The notes beneath the pieces are model-generated. The model was not told the origin of the DNA, searched no databases, and saw only the letters and a program-made list of their open reading frames with translations. Both the position numbers and the translations under genes were made by a program. Of a stretch of DNA of 64,000 bases, positions 17,539-26,712 are shown piece by piece. Origin of the DNA: Rippkaea orientalis PCC 8801 (GTDB taxonomy: Bacteria; Cyanobacteriota; Cyanobacteriia; Cyanobacteriales; Microcystaceae); assembly GCF_000021805.1 (NCBI RefSeq), contig NC_011726.1, positions 2,232,001 to 2,296,000 on the forward strand, written 5' to 3'. Position 1 is the stretch's first letter, and each line of letters starts with the position of its first letter.

Positions 17539-19356
17539 ATGAATAAAAAGTTTAATTTTCACTATTTTTATAAAAACAATCTACGCTTATTCAAGCGGTT
17601 TAATTTTATTAAACCCCAAGAATTACTGGGATTAGATTTACGTTCCCTGGCCTTATTTCGGATTGCTTTAGGATTATTAATTATCTTAGATCTAATTAAT
17701 CGCGCTCAAGATCTCAAAGCCCACTATACAGAATCGGGTGTTTTTCGTTTAGCAGCACTCACTAACGAATTTTCTGATCGCTGGTTTTGGTCTTTGCATT
17801 TTATCAATAGTAGTGTTATTTTTCAAGGTATTCTCTTTTTAATTGCTGGATTATTTGCCTTAGCTTTACTTATTGGTTATCGAACTCGATTAGTGACCAT
17901 TATATCCTGGTTATTTTTGATTTCGCTACAGAACCGCAATTCAATGATCCTCAGTGCAGCAGACGCGGAACTTCTTTTACTATTATTTTGGGGAATATTT
18001 CTCCCTTTAGGAGCTTATTATTCCGTTGATCATGCCCTTAATTCATCCACTAAAATTTTACCTATAAAAATCTTTTCTGGAGCAACAATAGCCTTAATAT
18101 TACAAATTTGTTTTATCTACTGGTTTGCTGCTTTTTTAAAGATGGGATCTGAACCTTGGGAGCAAGGGTTTGCTGTGTATAATTCTTTGAGTGCTGATTA
18201 TATAATCACGCCTTTAGGAGCATTTTTGCGTAACTTTCCCAATCTATTAATGGTTTTTACTTTTGTTACTGTTTGGTTAGAATTATTAGCTCCATTTTTA
18301 TTATTTATTCCTTTGAAAAATAGTTTTTTTCGTTATCTAGCAGCCTTTCTTTTTATTTCATTACACCTCAGTTTTGCCATGGTTTTTAGACTAGGATTAT
18401 TTCCCCTAATTGGGGTAACTGCTTGGTTAGCTTTGTTACCGAGTGAATTATGGGACTATCTTAGTAATAAATTTAAAAATCCTCAATCTCAGCAAGTTAT
18501 AATTTACTACGATCACCAAGATAAAAGCAGTCAAAAATTATTGTGTTTATTGCGTACTTTTTTCGTTTTATCAGAAATTCCCTTAATTCCTATCCCCAAT
18601 AATTCAGCAACTTTACAATTATTACACTCAGACAATTCATGGATGGTTGTTAATCAAGAAAAAAATCAATATTATGGAAGTAAAGCCATTATTTATCTTG
18701 CACGGTTTTCTCCTTTTTCAAAAATTTTAGTCCCTTTATTAAAATGGTATCCTTTACAATGGATCGGTAGAAAATTCTTTAAAGATAACCGTTTTATTCA
18801 CACTTTTGTTACCCCAAAATTAAAGTTTTGTCCTATCAAAGTTGAATCATCTTGGTTGCTCAATTGTATCAGCTTATTTTTAATTTTTGTTGTACTATTA
18901 TGGAATATTAGAAGTCTCAATCCGTCTAAAATAGAACTACCAAAACCGATCAAAGAAATTGTCTATGCGTTGAATTTAACCCAAAAGTGGGATATGTTTT
19001 CTAAACCCACCAATAGCACAGAATGGTATGTTATCCCTGGTCAATTGAAAGATGGTACTAAAATTGATGTTTTTCGAGATGGAAAACCGATCAAATGGCA
19101 AAAACCAGACCTCAAGTCCGCAGCATTTAAGAATATGCGATGGCGTAAATATTTGACCCGTCTTGATGGTGATAAGTATGAAAAACATCGCCTTTATTAT
19201 GGTAAATATCTTTGTCGTCGCTGGAATAGTCAACATCAAGGCAATCAACAACTCGAAACATTCAAAATTTATTATCTTAGCCAAAAAACTAACGCTAACG
19301 GTCAATCTTCTAAAATAAAGCGTAATCTTTTATGGGAACACACTTGTTTTAAATAA
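17539..19356 (+). CDS. HTTM-domain multi-spanning membrane protein
   Basis: This is a 605-residue protein. The N-terminal 290 residues hold several membrane helices beginning LGLDLRSLALFRIALGLLIILDLINRAQDLKAHYTESGVF, the pattern of HTTM (horizontally transferred transmembrane) domains related to vitamin-K gamma-carboxylase. A middle segment (VIIYYDHQDKSSQKLLCLLRTF) resembles a thiol-disulfide-oxidoreductase DCC-type module. Another helix lies near residue 445, and a soluble C-terminus follows. Whether it carboxylates anything is unknown; many HTTM proteins lack that activity. It is likely cotranscribed with the preceding serine hydrolase. Confidence 0.75.
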   Translation: MNKKFNFHYFYKNNLRLFKRFNFIKPQELLGLDLRSLALFRIALGLLIILDLINRAQDLKAHYTESGVFRLAALTNEFSDRWFWSLHFINSSVIFQGILFLIAGLFALALLIGYRTRLVTIISWLFLISLQNRNSMILSAADAELLLLLFWGIFLPLGAYYSVDHALNSSTKILPIKIFSGATIALILQICFIYWFAAFLKMGSEPWEQGFAVYNSLSADYIITPLGAFLRNFPNLLMVFTFVTVWLELLAPFLLFIPLKNSFFRYLAAFLFISLHLSFAMVFRLGLFPLIGVTAWLALLPSELWDYLSNKFKNPQSQQVIIYYDHQDKSSQKLLCLLRTFFVLSEIPLIPIPNNSATLQLLHSDNSWMVVNQEKNQYYGSKAIIYLARFSPFSKILVPLLKWYPLQWIGRKFFKDNRFIHTFVTPKLKFCPIKVESSWLLNCISLFLIFVVLLWNIRSLNPSKIELPKPIKEIVYALNLTQKWDMFSKPTNSTEWYVIPGQLKDGTKIDVFRDGKPIKWQKPDLKSAAFKNMRWRKYLTRLDGDKYEKHRLYYGKYLCRRWNSQHQGNQQLETFKIYYLSQKTNANGQSSKIKRNLLWEHTCFK

Positions 19357-19372
19357 TAATTAATTACAATGT

Positions 19373-19954
19373 TTATCTTAACCAATAACATTTAGAAGGA
19401 GATTCTTTCTTGATTTTAGTAATCAAATTATCTTCAGGTCTATATTGGACATCAACACAAGAAAAAGGTTCAAAAGGTTCATTATAAAAACGAGTTTTTT
19501 TCGTTGTTTTAAATGTTTCTCCATTAATGATCCAAGTTCCGATTAAATCATTAGGCATTTTATCAATTTTAGCATCCCAAAGTGTAAAAGTTTCTTTTGG
19601 ATCTAAACAATTATTCTTAGACACTGCTGTCAATTCTAAAACTTCTTCGGTGTTGTCATGATATTCTAGTTTAACACAAGTTCCTCTTGTAAATTTGGTC
19701 ATTTTAGAGATAAATTGTGTATCCTCAGAAGTTTCATAACTTGTCCCATCAACTGTTAAACTCTTGCTAGATTGACTGAGACTTGTTTGTAAGTTTCCAT
19801 ATATAGTATATCTAGCACCAAAAGGCTTTATTTTGACGGGATTGCTCTTTTTTCTCAAACTTACTGGAATCTCTCCTATTGCTGTTGGTACAGGAATTAG
19901 GGGAGTGATGATACTTGTAGCGCAAATGATAACTATAGCGATAATAGTTTTCAT
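19373..19954 (-). CDS. Exported hypothetical protein
   Basis: From ATG 19954 the chain is 193 residues, with a signal peptide (TIIAIVIICATSIITPLIPVPTAIG). The mature part is beta-rich with two similar halves, each having GTSYETSEDTQF or GETFKTTKKTRF followed by a cysteine-containing strand (CVKLEY / CVDVQY). The internal similarity suggests a duplicated small domain. I do not recognise a family. A TTG start at 19978 is less likely. It converges with the HTTM gene. Confidence 0.6.
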   Translation of the reverse strand: MKTIIAIVIICATSIITPLIPVPTAIGEIPVSLRKKSNPVKIKPFGARYTIYGNLQTSLSQSSKSLTVDGTSYETSEDTQFISKMTKFTRGTCVKLEYHDNTEEVLELTAVSKNNCLDPKETFTLWDAKIDKMPNDLIGTWIINGETFKTTKKTRFYNEPFEPFSCVDVQYRPEDNLITKIKKESPSKCYWLR

Positions 19955-20019
19955 TGATAACAAAATATAATAGCTCAAGGAAAATACTACACAGCTATTA
20001 TAACTAATCTCATTGTAGA

Positions 20020-20499
20020 CTATAACCCTTTAATATAAGCGCGATCGCAACGTTTTGTCTCGACTTCTGTTATTGGTTGATAGCCATAATCTTCATATAA
20101 TTTAACCGCTTCTTTCAGAAGACTGGCTGTTTCGATAAAAATTTCTTGATACCCTCGATCTTTAATGGTTGTTTCTAATGCTTTTAAAAGATATTTTCCT
20201 AACCCTTTTCCCCTGACTTGAGGTAATAAATACATTTTGCGAATTTCGACAGCATTGTTACCTTTTAGGATAGGATAATAAGCAGCCGTTCCCACAATTT
20301 CACTTTGATGTTCAACGACCCAAAATTCTCCTTCCACAGCTAAATAAAACTGTTCTATTGCTAAGACATCTTGATCTGCTTCTTCGGGTTGCCACGGTAA
20401 ACCATACTCCTTTAATACCGTTTCAATAACCTTAGCAGCATCAAGGCGATCGCTTTCTTTCCAGTCTCTAATTAAATAGTCTTTATAGTAACTAAACAT
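20020..20499 (-). CDS. GNAT-family N-acetyltransferase
   Basis: This is a 159-residue single-domain protein. Motif A is visible as VEIRKMYLLPQVRGKGLGKYLLKALE, where QVRGKGLG is the acetyl-CoA pyrophosphate loop. Motif B follows as GYQEIFIETASLLKEAVKLYEDYGY. It would transfer an acetyl group from acetyl-CoA to an unknown amine. The gene stands alone. Confidence 0.85.
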   Translation of the reverse strand: MFSYYKDYLIRDWKESDRLDAAKVIETVLKEYGLPWQPEEADQDVLAIEQFYLAVEGEFWVVEHQSEIVGTAAYYPILKGNNAVEIRKMYLLPQVRGKGLGKYLLKALETTIKDRGYQEIFIETASLLKEAVKLYEDYGYQPITEVETKRCDRAYIKGL

Positions 20500-20600
20500 C
20501 GATGTTAACTAAGCAAGTAAGTGGACACATTGATACCATTAATAACTCAAATGTAGTTATCAAAAAGTTTGCCCACTGTACTACTATAGCATCAAAATGT

Positions 20601-20735
20601 TTAGAGTAACCCAAAATAACTTCCTAAGAATAAACCTATACTCACCCCAACCATTCCTGATAAAAATTGACCAAAAAGAGCCTCGTTGATAACTTTAGAG
20701 AAAGATGAGGTTTTGTGAGATTGTAGATTCATCAT
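20601..20735 (-). CDS. Small single-span membrane protein (44 aa)
   Basis: Minus-strand ATG at 20735, preceded by GAGGG at a usable distance, reads 44 codons to TAA at 20601. The product has a polar N-terminus (NLQSHKTSSFSKVINEALFG) and one membrane span (FLSGMVGVSIGLFLGSYFGLL). No family is recognised. The ribosome binding site and the clean hydrophobic span support a real gene. It fills most of the 349-bp gap between the acetyltransferase and PmbA-like genes, the rest of which shows nothing notable. Confidence 0.45.
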   Translation of the reverse strand: MMNLQSHKTSSFSKVINEALFGQFLSGMVGVSIGLFLGSYFGLL

Positions 20736-20848
20736 TGCGGTTCCCTCGGAATGTCTTTGTTGTTGATAGTATTCCCAAACATCTCGTCTAACATAACATC
20801 CTCTGATAGCAAATTTATCTGTACAATCACCGAATTATCCATCAGTCA

Positions 20849-22132
20849 TTAACCAATTACGGATAATCCTTCTATCACTAAGGATGGAGTATAACACGAG
20901 CCATGCCAGCGACAATCATTGCCTAATGCTATTACTTGCTTTAAGGCAGTATAAACATTTCCTGCTACCATTGTATCTTTAACACGACCGGTAATTTGTC
21001 CGTTTTCAATACGATATCCCAAGTCAATATTAACAGAAAATTCTCCCGAAATATCGGCTCCACCCCCTAACAGTTGATCAACAACTAATGCCTTATCTAA
21101 TTGACTGATTAATGTCTCTAACGATGCGTCTCCGGGTTCAATCATTAAATTAACTAAATTCGGGGTGGGATAGCGTCCTAAGCTCGGTCTAAAGCCATTT
21201 CCCGTACTGTTATTTCCTAATTCTCTTGCTGTGGTGCGATCGCTATAAAACTGGGTTAACTTTCCTTGGGTAATTAACGATAAAAATTGGGTTGTAGTCC
21301 CCTCATCATCAAAGGGACAGCTATAGGGATCTTGTTGGGGATCTTGGAATAAAGTTAAGTGATTGCTAACAATAATTTCTCCTAATTTATCACTCCAAGG
21401 AGAGGAGTTTTCTAACACTCTTTTTCCATTAATCGCATCAGCAACGGTTTCCCAGAACATACTCGCTGCTTCTGGGGTAAACAGGACTGGAATTTTACCC
21501 GTTGGCGGACTAACATTCTGTTGTGCCCATTCTAGACGTTTTAAAATCTGTTTAATTACCTGATCAGGATCGAGTTCATTTCGGGTATGTTCCCCGTCGT
21601 AAATGCCTAAAAAATCCTCTCCTCTGACCCATTCTAATCCTAAATAATAGTTAAGAGACGTTTCTTGATATTGACAATGAAGTCCTTGGGAATTGATTAA
21701 TAAGGTTGTTTCTTCTTCGCAAGCAAACTCACCACTACAAATCGTATCGGGATAGGCATCTCGCAATTTATCGATGGCATTTTTTCCAATTTCAATTAGG
21801 GTTTCAACGGATAGCGATTGACCAATATTCGGATAAATAGCCTTACGAGGTTCACTTAATTCGATGATTTCTGAACAATTTAATTGAGAGAGTGCGATCG
21901 CTTTATTAACCAATTCTTGGGGGTCAATAGCACCATATCCCACTACTAACCCTGGACAGCCTTCTCTCCATAATCTTAGAGCAGTTCCTTGCGATTCTTG
22001 ACTTTCTAATTGTTTTAATCGGTTCGCTTCAAAAAAAACCGGATGGGAGCGAGAACTCGACTGATACACTTCAGCCGTATCGGCCCCGGATTTTAAGGCT
22101 AACTCAATCAGTTGTTGCGGGTCAATCGTCAT
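20849..22132 (-). CDS. TldD/PmbA-family protein (PmbA/TldE-like)
   Basis: This 427-residue protein has the family framework: GADTAEVYQSSSRSHPVFFEANRLKQLESQESQGTALR at the N-terminus, and a C-terminal part with GGGADISGEFSVNIDLGYRIENGQITGRVKDTMVAGNVY. In bacteria TldD and TldE (PmbA) form a protease that processes ribosomally made peptides and degrades CcdA. The HExxxH metal motif of TldD is absent, so this is the TldE/PmbA-like partner. A TldD partner is not in the window. Confidence 0.82.
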   Translation of the reverse strand: MTIDPQQLIELALKSGADTAEVYQSSSRSHPVFFEANRLKQLESQESQGTALRLWREGCPGLVVGYGAIDPQELVNKAIALSQLNCSEIIELSEPRKAIYPNIGQSLSVETLIEIGKNAIDKLRDAYPDTICSGEFACEEETTLLINSQGLHCQYQETSLNYYLGLEWVRGEDFLGIYDGEHTRNELDPDQVIKQILKRLEWAQQNVSPPTGKIPVLFTPEAASMFWETVADAINGKRVLENSSPWSDKLGEIIVSNHLTLFQDPQQDPYSCPFDDEGTTTQFLSLITQGKLTQFYSDRTTARELGNNSTGNGFRPSLGRYPTPNLVNLMIEPGDASLETLISQLDKALVVDQLLGGGADISGEFSVNIDLGYRIENGQITGRVKDTMVAGNVYTALKQVIALGNDCRWHGSCYTPSLVIEGLSVIG

Positions 22133-22219
22133 GCTACCTTATTTTTTCTTTAGATTTTTATTATAGCACGATGTTTTAAGATTAAAAAAAACGCTTTTTA
22201 TTAACCAGCAAGAAAGATC

Positions 22220-23947
22220 ATGGAAACCTCAACTGAGTTGATTGCTTATGACCTGATTATCGTAGGTTCAGGGAATGGAGCTTGTGGTTTTCTTAGCCAT
22301 TATTTACCCCATAAAGCTATCATAGCACCTGATGAAAAAATATTAGTTATTGAAGAAGGAGATGATTTTTTTAGTACCAGTGATATTACCCATCAAAATA
22401 ACTGGACTCAGTCCTATGGGGAAGAAAACGTTTTTAAATTACATAATGCGCTGACTCCTTCTGGTCTTCCGATTATTTCAGGACGTGCTTGTACGATGGG
22501 GGGAGGGGGATCAATTAACTATACCATGATCCATGAATCTTCTGAATGGTTATCCCAACAAATGGGTCATTCTGTTGACTATTGGGATGGACTAAAAACA
22601 GAGTTAAATCAAAAATTTGCTCGTCCTAACCCTGGAGATAAGCTCTCTCCTGTCAGTCAACATATTTTAGAAATAGCTACTAAGTTAGGGTTTAAAATCA
22701 ATACCCATACCACTGAAAACATTCCCAATTATCAGGAGGGAAATAAGCAATTATTGCATCTTTTTCCGACTCAATTTAATTATTTTGGACAACGAACCCA
22801 TAGCGGGGTCTTTTTAGTGCCATGGTCTGATCCGAGACTGACACTTAAAACAAGACATCGAGTCGAGGTTTTGAAATGGGAAAAATCATCGGATGGAATA
22901 GTTCACTGTGTTGGGGTTGAAACAATTAATCTTGATAGCGGAAAAAAGGTCTTTTTTGCTTTAGCACCAACGGGAAAATTACTACTTTGTGCGGGAGGTG
23001 CTACTCCTCGTCTGCTGATATCCCATCAAGCATTATTATCCAATTATGCTATCGGAAAACAGGTGAGCGATCATATTGTTTTACCCCTAGGTATTTATCT
23101 TCTTGATCCGAAAATTTCCATCACGGGTCGAGATGTTTATGTTCCTATTTTTGCGACGACTTTGTGGCAACCTAAAACATCTAAAGCAGGTCATGAAATA
23201 GTTTGTTGTTTTGATTTCTTTTCGGGCAATTTTGAAAGACTTTGGTATCTTTTATCGCATTTATATCTAGCTTTTTTGTTGCCAAATTGGGTTAAAAGAA
23301 TTGTTATTCGAGTGCCTTTGATTTTTTATTTTATCAAAAATAGTATCAGAATTTTAATTGAATTTATTAATTTTCTAATTAATCTATTGTGGGGGATTTC
23401 TCGTGTCTTAGAAGGAAAATCTTGGAGTCATGAAAATTACAATTTAGTAACAGCTATTGTTAGGTTTAATCCCGCCAATGAAGGATACTATGATCCTCAG
23501 AAAAATAAAATATTACTTGACTTTTTTACGGATAATTCATCGAGTAATTTTAATCAAGATCTAACCCTATCTGAACAGGTTATTACTGAACAGATGGAAC
23601 TGTTAAATAATCTGGGAAATCAACCCCATTGGTTAGTTAAAGGAATCATTCGCTGGTTCACTAAAATTCCCTATAATCAGCAACAGGTCAGTAATTATAT
23701 TCAGGTTTATCGGAAAAAGTTTTTGCTTTCTCAACAGCATTTATCGGGAGGATGTTTATTTGGTCAAGTTCTCGATCAAGGATTAAATAATCCTTTAGAA
23801 ACAGGTAAAGTTTTTGGTTCAAATAATGTTTATGTTGCTGATTTATCATCGGTTGCTTTACCAAGAATTAGCCCGCAAATGACCGCTTATCTGATTGGGT
23901 TTCATGTTGCCAAAAACTTATGTAAAGACAATATTAGCGATCATTGA
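22220..23947 (+). CDS. GMC-type FAD-dependent oxidoreductase
   Basis: This 575-residue protein has an N-terminal FAD-binding Rossmann motif (YDLIIVGSGNGACGFL), the motif SGRACTMGGGGSINYT (GMC signature region), LLLCAGGATPRLLISH, and a C-terminal block (HLSGGCLFGQVLDQG, VYVADLSSVALPRISPQMTAYLIGFHVA) with the usual catalytic-His region. A hydrophobic insertion around residues 340-385 (LYLAFLLPNWVKRIVIRVPLIFYFI) suggests membrane association. Possible substrates are fatty alcohols or sterols, but this is undetermined. The stop overlaps the convergent ABC gene by 7 bp. Confidence 0.8.
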   Translation: METSTELIAYDLIIVGSGNGACGFLSHYLPHKAIIAPDEKILVIEEGDDFFSTSDITHQNNWTQSYGEENVFKLHNALTPSGLPIISGRACTMGGGGSINYTMIHESSEWLSQQMGHSVDYWDGLKTELNQKFARPNPGDKLSPVSQHILEIATKLGFKINTHTTENIPNYQEGNKQLLHLFPTQFNYFGQRTHSGVFLVPWSDPRLTLKTRHRVEVLKWEKSSDGIVHCVGVETINLDSGKKVFFALAPTGKLLLCAGGATPRLLISHQALLSNYAIGKQVSDHIVLPLGIYLLDPKISITGRDVYVPIFATTLWQPKTSKAGHEIVCCFDFFSGNFERLWYLLSHLYLAFLLPNWVKRIVIRVPLIFYFIKNSIRILIEFINFLINLLWGISRVLEGKSWSHENYNLVTAIVRFNPANEGYYDPQKNKILLDFFTDNSSSNFNQDLTLSEQVITEQMELLNNLGNQPHWLVKGIIRWFTKIPYNQQQVSNYIQVYRKKFLLSQQHLSGGCLFGQVLDQGLNNPLETGKVFGSNNVYVADLSSVALPRISPQMTAYLIGFHVAKNLCKDNISDH

Positions 23948-24978
23948 CTGGTAGTAATACCCCTTTCTTGTAACTGTTGAATAAAGTATTCTTCTAAGGA
24001 AGCGCGAGCCTTATTAAGACTAAGAAGTTCAGCATTCATTGTCGATAATGTTGCTATAAATTCTTGGGGATCTCCCATTAATTGTCCATGCCAAGTTTGA
24101 TCAACTTCTTTAATGCCTAAAATCCAGGGTTCTAAGGCAGTTTTGCTACCTCCTTTAACAATAACCTGATAGACATCAGAACGGCCAAGAATTTCCTCCA
24201 AAGATCCCACACAGAGGATTTCACCACGGGCTAAAATAGCAATGCGATCGCAAATTTGTTCCACATCTGTTAAAATATGGGAATTGAAAAAAATCGTCTT
24301 TCCTTGCTCCTTCAAAGATAAGATAATTTCTCTGACTTGATAGCGTCCTAGGGGATCAAGTCCCGACATCGGTTCATCCAAAAAGACCACTTCGGGATCA
24401 TTAATTAATGCCTGAGCCATCCCCACCCGTTGTAACATTCCCTTAGAATATTGTCGTAGTTGCTTTTTACGGGCAGTTTTTGGGTCTAATTTGACTAAAT
24501 CTAAAAGCTCTTGAATGCGCTGTTTTTTGCCTTTAGGGGGCATTTGAAAGAGTCCGGCGGTAAAGTCTAAAAATTCCCAAGCCGTCAGATAATCGTAAAA
24601 ATAGGCATTTTCGGGTAAATAGCCCACCCGTTGTTTAATATCTCGTCTGCCAATGGGTTCCCCTAATAGGACAGCGCGACCACTGGTAGGTCGAATTACC
24701 CCTAGTAAAATTTTTAACAGGGTAGTTTTTCCAGCTCCATTGGGACCCAGGAGTCCAAAGGTTTCCCCTGGATAGACCGTCAGGGAACAATGGGTCAGCG
24801 ATCGCACTTTTTGATTCAACCAAAAGCCTGTCCGATAGACCTTGCTTAAATTCCAGATTTGTACCACTGGCATCTCTTGATTGAGCGGGCTGGTTTCTTG
24901 TATCTCTTGAACAGAATCCATGGACTTTAGGGAATAGGAGTTACGCAATAAGCTAATTCTACTGCTATTATTCCCCAT
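23941..24978 (-). CDS. ABC transporter ATP-binding protein
   Basis: This 345-residue protein carries one ABC ATPase domain: Walker A GPNGAGKTT, signature YSKGMLQRVGMAQAL (a weak LSGGQ variant typical of export-type, ABC-2-linked ATPases), Walker B VVFLDEPMSGLD, and the H loop FFNSH. A C-terminal region of about 90 residues follows. It likely powers an ABC-2 permease coded elsewhere, since none is adjacent. An internal ATG at 24924 would shorten the long leader, which has no ABC homology. Confidence 0.85.
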   Translation of the reverse strand: MGNNSSRISLLRNSYSLKSMDSVQEIQETSPLNQEMPVVQIWNLSKVYRTGFWLNQKVRSLTHCSLTVYPGETFGLLGPNGAGKTTLLKILLGVIRPTSGRAVLLGEPIGRRDIKQRVGYLPENAYFYDYLTAWEFLDFTAGLFQMPPKGKKQRIQELLDLVKLDPKTARKKQLRQYSKGMLQRVGMAQALINDPEVVFLDEPMSGLDPLGRYQVREIILSLKEQGKTIFFNSHILTDVEQICDRIAILARGEILCVGSLEEILGRSDVYQVIVKGGSKTALEPWILGIKEVDQTWHGQLMGDPQEFIATLSTMNAELLSLNKARASLEEYFIQQLQERGITTSQ

Positions 24979-25091
24979 TCTTAAGTCAATATAAACATAG
25001 GTATTTTGATCAAAGGTGGAGGAGGTGAGTAGGTAAACTCAGGTTATAGTAGTGGTGAGTAGTTAGCTACACAATTAAGACTCCAAATGTT

Positions 25092-25970
25092 ATGTTTAAA
25101 AATTGTTTAATTTGTACTAACCTGACCGATGGATTAGATCGCCTCGTCAAGTTTGTTCCCTATCTCGCAGGTAGTGGAGTGAAACGGATTGTTTTTTTAC
25201 ACAATATTTCGGTTTGGGAATCAGAAAAAGCGACCAAGGTAGATGAAGATAGAATTAATAGGGCTCAAGAACGTCTTGCTCCGGCTCTTCAGGAAATTCC
25301 TGAAGGAATAGAAGTCAAAGTTGAAGTCCTCTCAGGACAACCCAAAGATACCATCTTACGGTTGATTAATACCTACAACATTAATGTGGTTTTCACGGGA
25401 ATGTCTATTCGGAGTGCGGTAGAAACCAAAATTTTTGGCAGTAATACCCTAGAATTAGCTCCTTTGACTCCTGTTCCCTTAATGGTTTTCCGTCCCCAGT
25501 TGATTTTGACCTATACTCAGGAAGAATTAGCCCTACGCTGTCAACATCTCTGGCGTTCCTTGCTCATTCCCTACAATGGAGAAAAATCCGCTCAATATCT
25601 GATTGAACAGATTAAACACTATGCTCAAAACCGTCCGAAAGACTCTTTTCAACAATGTGTACTCCTCTGGGTGATTGATGACGGAGGACGGACAGAAACC
25701 TTAAAAGAGTATCATCTTCACGAAGCTCAGGAAAAGCTAAATGCTGTCAAAACTGAACTAGAAGCCCTGAATTTAACAGTGGAAACTAAAATCGCTCAAG
25801 GTAATCCCTTACATGAGATCCTAGATACGGCTGTTGCGTTTGATATTAGTGCGATCGCTATTGCCCATGATTACAGTAGTAATATCTTACAGTGGACAAT
25901 CAGCAGTCTAGCGAAAGAAGTGGTGAGTCACAGTTGGTTTCCGGTTCTATTTTTCTCCCTAAAACAGTAA
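25092..25970 (+). CDS. Tandem universal stress protein (UspA x2)
   Basis: This is a 292-residue protein with two Usp folds. The first (residues 1-140) opens MFKNCLICTNLTDGLDRLVKFVPYLAGSGVKRIVFLHNIS and ends NTLELAPLTPVPLMVFRP. The second (about 155-292) ends AIAIAHDYSSNILQWTISSLAKEVVSHSWFPVLFF. The ATP-binding GxxGxxxxS pattern is only partly kept, with SNTLELAP in place of the first repeat. Stress-linked but of unknown molecular role. The DUF3611 gene follows after 30 bp. Confidence 0.8.
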   Translation: MFKNCLICTNLTDGLDRLVKFVPYLAGSGVKRIVFLHNISVWESEKATKVDEDRINRAQERLAPALQEIPEGIEVKVEVLSGQPKDTILRLINTYNINVVFTGMSIRSAVETKIFGSNTLELAPLTPVPLMVFRPQLILTYTQEELALRCQHLWRSLLIPYNGEKSAQYLIEQIKHYAQNRPKDSFQQCVLLWVIDDGGRTETLKEYHLHEAQEKLNAVKTELEALNLTVETKIAQGNPLHEILDTAVAFDISAIAIAHDYSSNILQWTISSLAKEVVSHSWFPVLFFSLKQ

Positions 25971-26000
25971 CTTCGATAATTTCCCAGTCTCTTCAACGCC

Positions 26001-26582
26001 ATGAATGACAACATAGACAAGCCAGAAATTGCCCGTCCCCTTCCTGAAGCAGTGCTTGAAGCATCCTCAACTTTAAAATGGTGGGGATGGCGTAGTTTTT
26101 GGGCACAAATTGTGCTAGGAATTATTTCCCTCCTGGCGTTAGGAACGGGTTCCTTTAGACCCTCGACCCCCGATGAACCGGCCGCCAATCCAGCAACGGG
26201 GTTTGCGATCTTTTTTGCGTTATGTGGATTAGTCGCCCTAGGCATTAGCGTCTATTTTTCGCTGCGTTATACCAAAATTGCTGAATTATTGCGAAGTCCT
26301 GACCCCGCACGTCGTCCTAAACGTAGTGATACCCTGAATGTCATTAGTTGGGGACTAAGGGTCAATTTGATCGGAATGTTACTCTCGCTGGTGGGAACGC
26401 AATCATCCGTCGGGAATGTGTTAATTAAATCCGTCAGCCAAACAGGGGCAGTAAGGGGGGGAGCAGGGTGTTTAGTCGTCGCAGCCGATGTTTTTAGCAT
26501 CCAAGCCAATACAACAGCGGTAACGGCTCATTTCTTGGGCATTGGGATTTCTTTGTGGTTACTCAATCGAATTACTAAATAG
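26001..26582 (+). CDS. DUF3611 membrane protein
   Basis: This 193-residue protein has four likely membrane spans (for example FWAQIVLGIISLLALGTGSF, FAIFFALCGLVALGISVYFSL and NLIGMLLSLVGTQSSVGNVL). It matches the DUF3611 family of cyanobacteria and chloroplasts. The function is unknown. It sits directly behind the Usp gene on the same strand. A CTCCC/GGGAG hairpin just after the stop (near 26583-26597) may be its terminator. Confidence 0.8.
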   Translation: MNDNIDKPEIARPLPEAVLEASSTLKWWGWRSFWAQIVLGIISLLALGTGSFRPSTPDEPAANPATGFAIFFALCGLVALGISVYFSLRYTKIAELLRSPDPARRPKRSDTLNVISWGLRVNLIGMLLSLVGTQSSVGNVLIKSVSQTGAVRGGAGCLVVAADVFSIQANTTAVTAHFLGIGISLWLLNRITK

Positions 26583-26607
26583 CTCCCGTTGGGAGTTATG
26601 ATAATTT

Positions 26608-26712
26608 CGGAGTCAAAAGTCAGAAGGCAATAGGCAATAGGCAATAGGTGGAAGTTCAGATTTTCTCTCACTCCCCCCCACTCCCACTCCCCCCCACTCC
26701 CCCCCTCTCCCC
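26608..26712. repeat. Heptad and C-rich dispersed repeat
   Basis: Words of ggcaata in tandem followed by ctccccc and cactccc runs fill the gap between the DUF3611 and lipoprotein genes. This is another member of the family described at 1910-1995 and 8075-8172. It ends one base before the ATG of the next gene, so it must form the whole leader of that gene. Confidence 0.6.
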